Shown here: one piece after another, positions 12,129 through 22,429 of the stretch
Numbering within the stretch: position 1 is the first letter of the stretch
How the letters are laid out: each line of letters opens with the position of its first letter
DNA from: Pseudeuparius sepicola
Taxonomy: Eukaryota; Arthropoda; Insecta; Coleoptera; Anthribidae
Direction: 5' to 3'
DNA: 64,000 nt
NCBI GenBank assembly: GCA_963920635.1
Contig: OY987301.1
Location: 16,596,501-16,660,500 of the forward strand
Notes under the pieces: generated by a model
Databases searched by the model: none
The model's input: the letters and a program-made list of their open reading frames with translations, nothing else
What the model was told of the DNA's origin: nothing
Translations under genes and position numbers: made by a program

Positions 12129-12340
12129 TATAGTTGGTCAACAAAAGCCATAAACATGTCATCCGTAATTTCATTATTGATTTCACGTTATTAATTAGGT
12201 ATTAAAATTCTTGATTATTTACAAATATCGCCTTATTTAGTTTATCTTTTTACTGAAGACAAACACTTTTTCACTATTTACGCAATTTTAACCTATAACC
12301 CGTAGAAAATACCAACGGCACTTAAATGATAAACAATGGG

Positions 12341-12347
12341 TATAAAT
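12341..12347 (+). promoter_or_regulatory. TATA box of the 12.4-kb gene
   Basis: TATAAAT lies 69 bp before the ATG. Sequence from about 12240 to the ATG aligns with the region preceding the 9.4-kb gene, including AGACAAACACTTTTT and ACCTATAACC. Confidence 0.75.
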
Positions 12348-12409
12348 GGCGCTATATTTCTGCGGAAACCAGAGTCTACCTTCTGGTAATCTGTCCGCAG
12401 TAACAGAAA

Positions 12410-13320
12410 ATGAGGTGCCTGATCTTCCTCGCCTTAGTGGCCTTCTGTCAATCCAGTAGCCCGTACTCCCTGGGTGGGTACTCGGGAAGTAGCAGCATCT
12501 GGAGGTACCTTCTCAACAAGGACGCTGGACTCCGGTACCCGGACCAACAACTCTACGGACGGGACTACCCCTACGAATATGGACTCGGAAAGAAGTACTA
12601 CAGTCCATTGATTAGCAGAGCCAAATATGGAGTATCCAGGATTTTTGACGTCTTGGGAGGGAGATACCAAGGATTGTACAACCGAGGTTACGAAGTTGGA
12701 GAAAGGTCCTACAGCCCACTGATCACGAGGTACTTCTACCAGCGTTACCCATATGGAGCATCCCGCATCGGAGACGTTCTGGGAGAAAGATACGAAGAAG
12801 TGGATAACCAAGACTACAAATATGGGATTGGAGAAAGGTCCTACAGCCCACTGGTCAGGAGGGACTTTTACCAACGTTACCCATATGGAGTACCCCGCAT
12901 CGGGGACGTTTTGGGAGAAGGAGAAAGGTTCCAAGGATTTTACAACCAAGAGTACCCCTACCAATATAGAGTCGGAGAAAGAGGACCATACGGTCCCGCG
13001 ATTAGCAGATACATCGTTCAGCAATACCCATATGGAATATGGGACGTGTTGGGAGGAAGATACCAAGGAATTTACAACCGGGAGTACCAACAATACCCCT
13101 ATTCTCAAAGCTACGGGCAAAGGTTCCCATCGAGATACCCATTGAACGACTGTTTAAGGAGTTTCGAAGGTAAGGAGATATTTTGAAAAAAAAAGAGTTT
13201 TGCTTAATTATTTCAATGTGTTGTACAGGACAATATCAGAAGTTCCCTTACTACGTAACCGGAGAGTCCAGCTATTACAATAACAGACGGTACGAACCCC
13301 AAGAGGAATATGTTTACTAA
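12410..13320 (+). CDS. Secreted Tyr/Gly/Arg-rich repeat protein, two exons
   Basis: Exons 12410-13169 and 13229-13320 (59-bp phase-1 intron) encode 283 residues, the long paralogue of the 9.4-kb gene. The signal peptide (MRCLIFLALVAFCQSSS) and first 35 residues are nearly the same. The mature part has about five repeats with the core YGV/A-[SP]-R-I-x-DVLG-[GE]-x-Y followed by SYSPLI-x-R-x-F/Y-YQRYPYG. Arg and Glu (GERSYSPL) replace Gln in the middle repeats, making it more charged than its sibling. AATAAA occurs at 13369-13374. Repeat number differs between the pair, consistent with unequal exchange. Structural role inferred. Confidence 0.9.
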
Positions 13321-13329
13321 GCTGAACTA

Positions 13330-14768
13330 GTTATAATATGAAAATCGACCTCCTTGCATTTTATACCAAATAAAAGTGATTTAATTGCATTATATCTATA
13401 TCATTAATTTAAACATTGGCAATGATGAAAAGTGCAACCTAACTACCTACAGTATGTTCCCGAATGCGTGAAAAGACAAAAAAAATGAGTTAAAATTTAA
13501 GCTTCTATTGTTCGGCCTTGCTTGTTATGAAACTAATTTGTGGCACAATTTTAGCTTCGAGAAATCACAGAAATTTTGAAAAAAAAAACTAATTTTTCTC
13601 AAGAGTAAACTGCTTTTTTGTAGTTTTCTTTTGACAGAATGGTATAAAGGAAACTTGTACAGAAGAAAAATAGAGGTGTGCAAAATTTCAAAAGCGTAGG
13701 ACTACGTTGATTTTTTCGGCTAAAAAAATAAAACGCAATAAAATCAAACTAGTCCTAGGCGATTGAAAATTTTCACACCCACTCAGTTTTTCATCATGAA
13801 CACGTTTTCTCAATAACATTTTTATATGAAAATTGCAGAAAGGGGACTAGTGAAAAAAAGAGGAAATTGGCAAACAAATTAAAGTAGGCCTAGGCTTTTG
13901 AAATTGTGCACACCTACTCAGTTTTTACATTGAACTATAAAACTCTTGTATACTAATATAGGTTACGCTCTCCATAACGTAATGTCATCTTTTTAATTCC
14001 TTGAGGAAAAATACAATTTTTCTTTAATATCACACTATACATTTTTGCATTTTTAAATAAACTCGTCATTTTGGTTAAGATTATAAAAAAACTTATTTTA
14101 AAATACAATATTCCAAAAAGTTTTACCATTTTCAAACTTTATACTAAATTTATTAACTTTAACCTGGATTTTCTGATAAAGACAGATGATCAGTACTAAT
14201 GACAAAAAAAAAAAATACTTGAGCTAAGAATTTCAGTAAAATCTAAAAACACCATTGACATTTGGGAATTTTAATATCATATGTTTTTGGCCAAAACAAA
14301 TATTTTTTGCAATTAATTTCTGTAGTAATTTTAAAAAATGCAATACCTATTTCAAAAACAGGAAAGATACTAGTGTAATGTTTAACCGCAATGTCGAGTA
14401 GATTGCAAAAATGAAAAAAATATAGAGGGTTTTCTGTAAATGTAAATTTAAGAGTATATTCTTATCAACTTTAGGATGTTTTTTTGTTTTATCTGACTTT
14501 GAGAAGCAAAATAAAAAAAAAATTATTACTGACCTGAGAAATCACCATTATTTACCTCATTCCTCTAATGAGAAGTAATATTTCTCACCCTAGGTAAATA
14601 ATGATAATAAAAAAATACCTAGGTAAATAATGAAAAATTTTCCATATGACATTTAAAGATTAGTGTCATTTTATCAGCTTGACAACTGAACTCCCAGGCT
14701 AAATCTAATCAAATATGTAAAATATGGCAAAATTTCAGTGTTAGTAGTAAAAAAAAAATCTATATACA

Positions 14769-14838
<70 letters not shown>

Positions 14839-15110
14839 GCTCGGTAAATAATGGCTCACTTCTCAACCTAAGTGTATAATATACTATTCACAACAAAGGC
14901 TATATGCGGTCACTACATATACGGGAACACCCTGTCCCTGTACATTACATATAGATTCAAAAAAATTCAACAAATAATAATTATGCATCACATTTTGTGA
15001 AAATGAAAGGATTTTTTTCTGATAATATTAAGGTAGTATCAGAAATACCTATTGGTCGTAATTTTAAGCAAAATCAGAATATTTGTATGTTAGGTTTTAT
15101 TGAATTAACC
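13330..15110. other. Gene-less stretch with relic arms and (TA)n
   Basis: No gene. About 13450-13950 holds degraded pieces of the foldback families seen elsewhere (AAAGTAGGCCTAGGCTTTTG, ACCTACTCAGTTTTT). A (TA)n microsatellite occupies about 14770-14836. The remainder is unrecognised AT-rich DNA. Confidence 0.5.
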
Positions 15111-15143
15111 TCATTTTATTAAAACAGCCTTTATCTCCAGTTT

Positions 15144-15971
15144 CTAGTAGTTTGAATGATGCAAACCCCAGGGGTAGTAATGTCCGCCGATCCCTTGGCC
15201 TTGTTGGGCCCAGATGTTGAGAGGGTAGTGAGGGTAGCCAGTCATGTGTCCTGAAAATATAAAATATGTTTCAAAAAATAATAGCCAAATGGACTAGTTT
15301 TGCTTATTTCTAGTAATAATTGTATTACTATATTAGATTACATATAATATGGAAATATGAATATGAAGTGCTTTTAGTTTTTTCAGAAGAATCAATTGAA
15401 GATATTTACTCAAATTTCTCTATGATTTTTCACAATATCTGATAAATGTTTTTAATAATATTCATAGAAAAATTTCCAAATTTATACCTTCCGTCTTGTA
15501 GTATCCGTAGGGAAGCTCCTTGTGGAGGTAAGGGCTGTAGAACTCCTGTCCGCCATAAGGATGCTCGATACCGTATTCATGTCCGAGCACAGAGTGCATC
15601 GCGGCTTGTTGATCCTGAGCAACGATCTGCTCCACCACGGGTTGTTTGCCGATCTGTCCTACGGGGTGTTCCTCAATCACTTGTTCGTGGGCCTTGGTGG
15701 GTCCCCAGAGGTGTTGGTACAGCGGGTGCACGTACTGTTGCCCGTATTGGTGGAACAGCGGGTGCACGGACTCTTGTCCGTATTGGTGGATCAGCGGGTG
15801 CTCATACTGTTGTCCGTAAATGCCTTGGTGGTAGCCGTAGGGCCACTGCTGTTGGACGGGTCCCCACTGGCCGGCCAGCTGCTTGTGCAGCCAGATGTTG
15901 GGCCAGACGCCGGATTCCAGAGGACCGGCGCAGGCAAACGCGACCAAGCTCAAAACGATGAGGCACTTCAT
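15144..15971 (-). CDS. Secreted His/Gln/Tyr-rich protein, paralogue 1 of 3
   Basis: On the minus strand, exon 1 is 15971-15488 and exon 2 is 15250-15144 (phase-1 intron, G|GA split glycine), giving 196 residues. MKCLIVLSLVAFACA is the signal peptide. The mature start GPLESGVWPNIWLHKQLAGQ is shared with both paralogues. Next come repeats like IHQYGQESVHPLFHQYGQQY, then an acidic motif VIEEHPVGQIGKQPVVEQIV. Exon 1 ends LPYGYYKTE and exon 2 encodes GHMTGYPHYPLNIWAQQGQG to HHSNY. AATAAA is at 15120-15115. Unlike its siblings it retains a PYG motif before the intron, as do the 3.7- and 30.2-kb genes, but its upstream region has lost the canonical TATA box. Role unknown; extracellular structural protein inferred. 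Confidence 0.88.
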
Positions 15972-16011
15972 GGCTATAAGAATCGTTGCGAGAATGGCCT
16001 TTGTCGGATAC

Positions 16012-16034
16012 GGCAGGATTATTGTATTATTATC
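16012..16034 (-). promoter_or_regulatory. Decayed TATA region of paralogue 1
   Basis: The position matching ATATAAAAACCT in the 21.4- and 26.0-kb paralogues reads ACAATAATCCT here, although flanking bases (CGATAATA on one side, GCCG on the other) remain alignable. Expression from this copy may therefore be weakened or re-timed (inference). Confidence 0.6.
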
Positions 16035-16309
16035 GTTTTGGTCAACGAGGCAAAAGGTTGTTGCCTAAGCCGGGAATATTTTTACGATAATTTTGCGGGT
16101 TCGACAAAATTGTGTTTTTAAAATCGACGAACCAGGGAATTAAATTAAAAATATCAGAGCAATTAATCATGCATGTGTTTTTGCGGCGATTGTTTAAATG
16201 TCAATAACTAATTAAACAATAACAATATTTTGTTGTAAGTACCTTTAGTGTCAACTAGAAGAAGCAAAAATAAATGTATATAATAATAACAACAATAATA
16301 ATAAGTAGT

Positions 16310-17650
16310 AAGACAAGTAGTGCGAACTGATCTTAACAGCAGGAATTTGTTTAAGGCCCTGAACACGTATGCGTGCTCTGTACGCAGCTATTCGTTCGGA
16401 ATAGTGAATTGGACCAACACGGACATCAACAACCTGCAACGAAAAGTTAGGACACTACTGACAAAAGCTCATAAACATCATCCCCGTAGCGCCGTAGAAA
16501 GAACAACTCTGCCACGTCAACTAGGAGGAAGAGGATTGGCAGATCTCAGCAAGCAATTGGACCAACAAATATTAAATCTGCGTAATTATTTCTACAGGCA
16601 GGCCAACAGCTCCACCCTATATAGGGCTATATGCGGAGCAGACGTCTCAACACCGCTACGTCTGACGGAACACGAGCGTCAAAATCACCACCGAACCGAC
16701 AACGATAAACTACAGAGGTGGTTGGGGAAGCCGCTGCACGGGAGGCATCCTAATGAGGTTAACCAGGAACATGTCGACAAGTTAGCGTCGAACTATTGGC
16801 TGACCTCGGGACGAATGTTCCCCGAGACGGAAGGCTTCCTACTGGCCATACAAGATCAGGTTATACCAACTCGCAACTACCTAAAATTCATTGTAGGAGA
16901 TGCATCGGTAGTGGATGACAGATGCAGATACGGGTGCCCAACTTCAGAAACAATCCAGCACATAACAGGAGGATGTCAGATGTTCGCATCAACGGAATAT
17001 AAGGAACGACACGATTCGGTTGCCAAGATCTTGCACCAGGAACTGGCGGAAAAGCTGCTGCTTGTGCAGGCAGAGAGGGTCCCATATTACAACTACACAC
17101 CTGAGCCTGTTCTTGAGAACAGCAACTACAAGATGTACTGGGATCGTACAGTTCTGACAGATCAACGAGTTGCTCATAACAGACCGGACCTTATAATAGT
17201 TGATAAAATTTCTAGGCAGACAACTCTGATTGATGTGGCCATCCCGAACAACAACAACCTGCGTGTGAAGCAAGTCGAGAAGATCGCGAAGTACAGAGAT
17301 TTAGAAGAACGAATTAGAAGGCAATGGGAAATGGAGAACGTCCAGACGATTCCAATCATCATGTCAACAACTGGTGTTATACCAAAAAGTTTGCTGAGAA
17401 ACATCAAGGAGCTGGGTCTAACTGATAGTCTTTACAGGTCCATGCAGAAAGCGGTACTATTTGCGACAGCCCGAACCGTCAGGAAATTCATGGGGAATGC
17501 AGGATCATCCAACAACATCAATGTCACCTAAGGCCCGATAACATGGCAAGGGTCTCGTCCGAGCCAGATCCTTTTGGTATCCGGGATACCCGGGATCTGA
17601 GTGAATGTTCCCCGTAGAGGGAGTGCGAATGCCTTTTGGCTAAGTCGAGA
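16310..17650 (+). mobile_element. 5'-truncated Dong/R4-like non-LTR retrotransposon
   Basis: A single open frame (16320-17531, about 403 codons, first codon GTG, so it is the tail of a longer ORF) encodes the C-terminal part of a restriction-endonuclease-type non-LTR retrotransposon. A post-RT segment (SYSFGIVNWTNTDI, HHPRSAVERTTLPRQLGGRG) is followed by a zinc knuckle C202-x3-C206-x7-H214-x4-C219 and a PD-x14-D nuclease core (RPDLIIVDK at 288-296, D305 in TLIDVAIP). The RT domain itself is missing. A GC-richer 3' UTR follows to about 17650. Both sides abut TAA-rich tracts (16280-16304 and 17651-17669), matching the known (TAA)n preference of Dong elements. The frame has no stops, so the insertion is probably young. 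Confidence 0.85.
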
Positions 17651-17669
17651 TAATAATAATAATAATAAT

Positions 17670-18925
17670 GTTTATTGAATTATCGGTATATTACCTACAT
17701 AATGTGTACAGTTTTGCATAGAAGCATTTACTAAGCGTATCTATAGGCAGCTGTTATTTAAGAATTCCACACTTTTCAGAGGATTGGCCGATTTTCAAAA
17801 TTGATGATTATTTTTAAAACTGAAATTGAGTCCCTAAAAATGACGAAATCGTAGTAGGCAACAAAACAGTACCATTGCATTGGCCATACTTGAAAACCCT
17901 AATTGCCAAGTTTCAATGATGTTTATGGATAAGGGACAATAGCCGAAAAAATGCCATAGTTTGGGAACGATTTGTATTTAGAGGAATAAATATCTTGGTG
18001 ATATTTTTTTATAATTAAATAGAGACACAGTGGGATTATGTTTAAACGCAGTGTAATTTTGTAATACAGAACGTTGCAGGCAAAGATACTAAGTTGAGGA
18101 AAAATCCTGATTTTTGTATTAGGTTCTTGAATTGTATTCCACATTGAGGATTTTCAGTTTAGTGATAGAACCCTTGTTGGATACTCTAGTCAGCCAATGT
18201 CTGACGGTCTGACACTGACATAAGGATATAACAGAAATTCAGTAGATACAGGTGACAGATTTTGCAGGAAATAATGTTGTCCATCTATTTTTTTGGTAGA
18301 TTTTAAATATAAGTAAATTAGTAGGGAATGACTGGGCCACTTTACAGTGGCTTTCTTGTATAAAGCCAATGTAGGCCACTTTAATTTTTAGCGCCATCTG
18401 TTGCTTGCATCTAATATTGCTGTAATATTCTTATTAAACTGTCACACATTGGCGAACTAGTGTTTCCATTTTCCATAAACAAGCATAGAACCATTATCCC
18501 ATTAGTAGTAAACATACTGTGCCTTTCAACGTGTGGCAGTCTAATTTAGTTCCATAATAACAAATTCCGTACTGATATTTTCATCATGTTTTATAATGTA
18601 GGAATTTAAATTTCTAGAAATCTGTTGCATTTGCCTTTACTTCATTTAAAAAATACATTCATGGATGCATACATTCTAGGCCTAGTCTTTGGACACTTGA
18701 TCTTAAAAAGAAACAAAAACAAAAAATAAATCAACTGATCAGTCAACACATTGATCTGGATTTTTGCTTCCATCATCTTAGGGAGTTCCCTTGTAGGTTG
18801 CTTTTTTTATACTTTTTGTTCAAATAACAGAAACATACATTACTCAAACGATGTTACCATAATATATTCAGACACAAAAAGACACAACAAATACAACATA
18901 ATAAACAAACATCATTTAACAACAT
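17670..18925. other. Gene-less stretch
   Basis: No gene recognised. A short imperfect repeat (CTTTACAGTGGCTTTCTTGT and AATGTAGGCCACTTTAA) lies at about 18340-18385. Confidence 0.4.
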
Positions 18926-19410
18926 CTAAACAACGACGTACGAAGCTGTGTATGGCGAGTAAGCGGCGTAGCCCGCAGGGTAAACAGATGGAGCTACGTA
19001 GCTAGCGTAAGCCAGTGGCGCGGAGTAAGCTGCGGTGTAAGCGACTGGCGCTGCTACGACCGGCGAAGAATAAGCTGCGGCTACTAGATGGGGTTTTGGG
19101 TCAGCCTTTGCCTCTGGTTTGGCTTCAGGGGCTGGGGTGCCGTAAGCCATGGCGATGATGGCAAAGATAACAACCTAGAAATTTGGAAATATTAATAATA
19201 GTAGTATTGATGACATAGAAATAAAAAAACATCAAACTTTAGAAAGAGAATGTGTAATTTATAAGTAGCATTTATAAGTACCTAGCTGTAAACTATATGT
19301 AAGTATATTCTTTAAATGTCAAATATACTTAAATTAACTGCGAAAAAGTATAAATCGCTTTGCATAATACTTTAAAAAAAATCAATAAATATACTTACAG
19401 TTTTGAACAT
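18926..19410 (-). CDS. Ala/Tyr-rich cuticular protein, two exons
   Basis: Minus strand: exon 1 is only 12 coding bases (19410-19399, MFKT, donor GTAAGT) and exon 2 is 19174-18926, giving 86 residues. The spliced N-terminus MFKTVVIFAIIAMAYG is a signal peptide interrupted by an intron after four codons, a hallmark of insect cuticular protein genes. The mature part starts TPAPEAKPEAKADPKPH and continues with VVAAPVAYTAAYSAP, AYASYVAPSVYPAGYAAYSP and a terminal VVV. This composition fits the low-complexity alanine-rich cuticular proteins; no R&R chitin-binding domain is present. TATTTAA about 85 bp upstream of the ATG (plus 19490-19496) may be the TATA element. The product presumably enters the extracellular cuticle. 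Confidence 0.88.
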
Positions 19411-19499
19411 TTTGGAGGGTATTTTTGTTTCTTATTACACCTGAAAGAAACTCGATGAAGTAATGTCGGTCTCATGCTTATGAGTTGCTTAAATATTCG

Positions 19500-20164
19500 A
19501 CATTTTACCTTGTAGTAGGTTCCTTCGAAAATTAGAATGCAGTTGACGATTCGTTCTCGATTTGATAACTAGGTATGGCTATTCTATAAGGTTGGTTTAT
19601 GTTGAGCAAGTCAATATATCCAAGGTGTGATGTACTATAGACGTGAGGCACATACGTGAAAGAATAGCATGGGTAAATTACAAAAATTCAAAAATGTTAG
19701 GACTTAAATATACTTTTCAAGTATTATACCATTGGGTGAGGATGGCATTCTTCAGTTAAAGATTATACTTTTTCAAAACAATCTTTCATAATAACAATGT
19801 TATTTAAAATTTATGGTCGATTTTGCTTAAATTTACTATAGACTACTACAAAATAGTTAATCGGGTCTCTAGTTACTAGTTATGACTCCCTAGGCGGTGA
19901 CGTGTCTCTTGTGTTTTGACATGATTTTTTTGCAAAATAGCTTATGCCGTTATATAGAAATATATAAAATTTAAATATAAATAAAAAAGTTATTTTGTCA
20001 CTTTTTGTGTCCGTCACGTTTTCACACTTTAGTATTTTTAGTTAGCTTAGCGTTTTTATGTCAAAACAAGACAACAAAGTCTACAGGGTGTCCTAAAAAA
20101 GAAGGCCAACGGGTTGGCCCATAGATTCTTGATGTCAAAATATGGCGATTTAATCACACTTATC
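19500..20164. other. Gene-less stretch
   Basis: No gene seen. A lone terminus-like CAGGGTGTCCTAAAAAAGAA at about 20083 suggests a fragment of another TA-flanked element. Confidence 0.4.
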
Positions 20165-20166
20165 TA

Positions 20167-21212
20167 CAGTGTGTTCCAGATTGATACTTAAAAAATCGGT
20201 ATTTTTTAATGGATCAACCAATTTAATTTTTTTCTTTTTTAATAGGTATATGGCACTTAAAGAGTTATATTCAGGGATGTGCATTTTTTTATTTGGGCCT
20301 TTTGATTGGCGAAATCCCATTAGGCATTTAAAAAAAAACAATTGCCCAATCGATTTAGCCATGCTCCAAAACCCTTAATGCCAAGTTGCAGAGTTGCATC
20401 TTATACAGAGTGTTTATAATTTAGGCGCAAATTTAGAAAAATACCAATGTTTGCGGCACCCTGTATTAACAGGATAAACATTTTATGTTTATTTTGTCTT
20501 TAGATAGAGGTGTACTACGGCTTTTAAATTGCACTATTTTTATTACCCTCGATCGTAATAAAAAGTCGAATTTAAGGAAATATCAATTTTTTCTGGTTTA
20601 CTTTTAACAAGAGAAATTAAACTGAACATAACATCTAACAACAAAATAACCAAATGTCTCTAAATTTTCGTATTTTCTATTGTCCCTCCTTCAACTTATT
20701 GAATACATTTTTCTAGTATTCTTTGGCAACTCGCTAAAGTAATGAGTCATTGCCAAAAAAATATTAGAAAAATGTATTCAAGTTGAAGGAGGGGCACTAG
20801 AAAATATGAAAATTTAGAGATATTTGGTTATTTTGTTGTTAGTTGTTATGTTCAGTTTAATTTCTTTTATTAAAAATAAACGAAAAAAATCGATAATTCC
20901 TTAAATTCGATTTTTTATTATGATCGCCTTGTATTAACTAGGCCAATAAAAATAGCGCACTTTCAAAGCCGTAGTACATCTCTATCGATAGAAAAAAAGA
21001 TCACTAAAAGGTTTTATCCTGTTAATACAGAGTGCCCGCAAACATTGGTATTTTTCGAGACTTGCACCTAAATTTTAATTGGATAATTAGTTTTTTCTTT
21101 AAAAAATGCCTAATAGAGCTCTTTAAGTGCAATATACTAAAAAAGAAAAAAAATAAATCGGTTGTTTCATTAAAAAATACCTATTTTTTAAGTATGAAAC
21201 TGAAACACACTG
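20167..21212. mobile_element. 1.05-kb foldback element with TA duplication
   Basis: The ends are CAGTGTGTTCCAGATTGATA and its degenerate complement ending AAACACACTG, with TA on both sides. Mirrored inner blocks include ACCAATGTTTGCGG and CAACTTATTGAATACATTTT. The centre near 20740 is a compact hairpin. No transposase. Confidence 0.8.
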
Positions 21213-21432
21213 TATATTCAAACATGTTTCTCTTAAAACATAAAAAAAATTACTGAAAAATCGGTTTTGAATGCCTATAATAAATTGAAGGTAACAAGAA
21301 AAAAATAGAAAAAAAATGAAACCAAATAGTGACACCGCCCGTTAAATCCTCAATTAAAACAATATTTTTGCAGTAAACAGTCGATTTATTTAATCAGCCT
21401 TATCCTTTTAAAACAGCCTTTATCTCCAGTTT

Positions 21433-22282
21433 CTAGTAGATTGAATGATGCAAACCCCAGGGATAGTAATGTCCGCCGATGCCTTGACCTTGTTGGGCCC
21501 AGATATTGAGGGGGTAGTGAGGGTAGCCAGTCATGTATCCTGAAAATAGAAAATATTAAAAAAAAATAATATTTGTACGTAGTACGTAAACAAATAGACT
21601 AGTTTTGCTATTATTTTATTACTAGGCGCATAATTAATATTACATTATGGAAACATGAATATGAATTATTTCAGTTTTAACTCATGAATAGCGCAAGCTT
21701 TTATCAGAGCAATTATCAATCAAAGATATTTACTCTACTTTCCCTATGATTTTCGACCATCTGGTTAATGTTTTTAATAAGCATTATAAAAGAGTAGTAA
21801 TTAATACCTTTAATCGTGTTGGGAAACTCCTTGTATAGGTAAGGGCCGTAGGACTCCTGTCCGCCATAAGGATGCTGGATACCGTATTCGTGTCCGAGCA
21901 CAGAGTGCATCGCGGCTTGTTGATCCTGAGCAACGATCTGCTCCACCACGGGGTGTTTGCCGATCTGTCCTACGGGGTGTTCCTCGATCACTTGTTCGTG
22001 GGCCTTGGTGGGTCCCCACAGGTGTTGGTACAGCGGGTGCACGTACTGTTGTCCGTATTGATGGAACAACGGGTGCACGGACTCTTGTCCGTATTGGTGG
22101 ATCAGCGGGTGCTCATACTGTTGTCCGTAAATGCCTTGGTGGTAGCCGTAGGGCCACTGCTGTTGGACGGGTCCCCACTGGCCGGCCAGCTGCTTGTGCA
22201 GCCAGATGTTGGGCCAGACGCCGGATTCCAGAGGACCGGCGCAGGCAAGGGCGACCAAGCTCAAAACGATGAAGCACTTCAT
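21433..22282 (-). CDS. Secreted His/Gln/Tyr-rich protein, paralogue 2 of 3
   Basis: Minus strand exons 22282-21808 and 21539-21433 (phase-1 intron) encode 193 residues. It is almost identical to paralogue 3 and very close to paralogue 1 through residue 150: signal peptide MKCFIVLSLVALACA, GPLESGVWPNIWLHKQ, HQYGQ repeats and the acidic motif ending IGKHPVVEQIV. Exon 1 ends KEFPNTIK instead of the PYG-containing end of paralogue 1. Exon 2 encodes GYMTGYPHYPLN to HHSIY. AATAAA lies at 21390-21385. Homology with the other copies extends into both flanks, so duplication units were about 1 kb. Confidence 0.9.
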
Positions 22283-22328
22283 GGCGACAAGATTCGTTGT
22301 GAGAATGGATTCGATTTAACGGGACAGG

Positions 22329-22336
22329 TTTTTATA
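22329..22336 (-). promoter_or_regulatory. TATA box of paralogue 2
   Basis: TATAAAAA on the minus strand, about 50 bp before the ATG at 22282. It is identical in context to paralogue 3. Confidence 0.75.
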
Positions 22337-22429
22337 TGCATTATTATCGGTTATTTTAACTTAGGCTATTGCATAAGCGAGGAATATTTTTTAGTTGCAT
22401 TTAAGATAATTTTGCGGGGTTGACGAAAT

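Noticed and set aside
12434..13120. 228-codon minus-strand ORF opposite the 12.4-kb gene
   Set aside because: Same kind of shadow; the sense gene has TATA box, signal peptide and paralogue.
15446..16121. Plus-strand ORFs of 171 and 199 codons over the first His/Gln gene
   Set aside because: Antisense shadows; equivalents appear opposite the other two paralogues purely because the coding sequence is conserved.
16320..17531. The 403-codon ORF considered as a host gene
   Set aside because: It starts at GTG without an upstream ATG, carries a retrotransposon-type CCHC and PD-D nuclease, and is bounded by TAA tracts typical of the insertion site.
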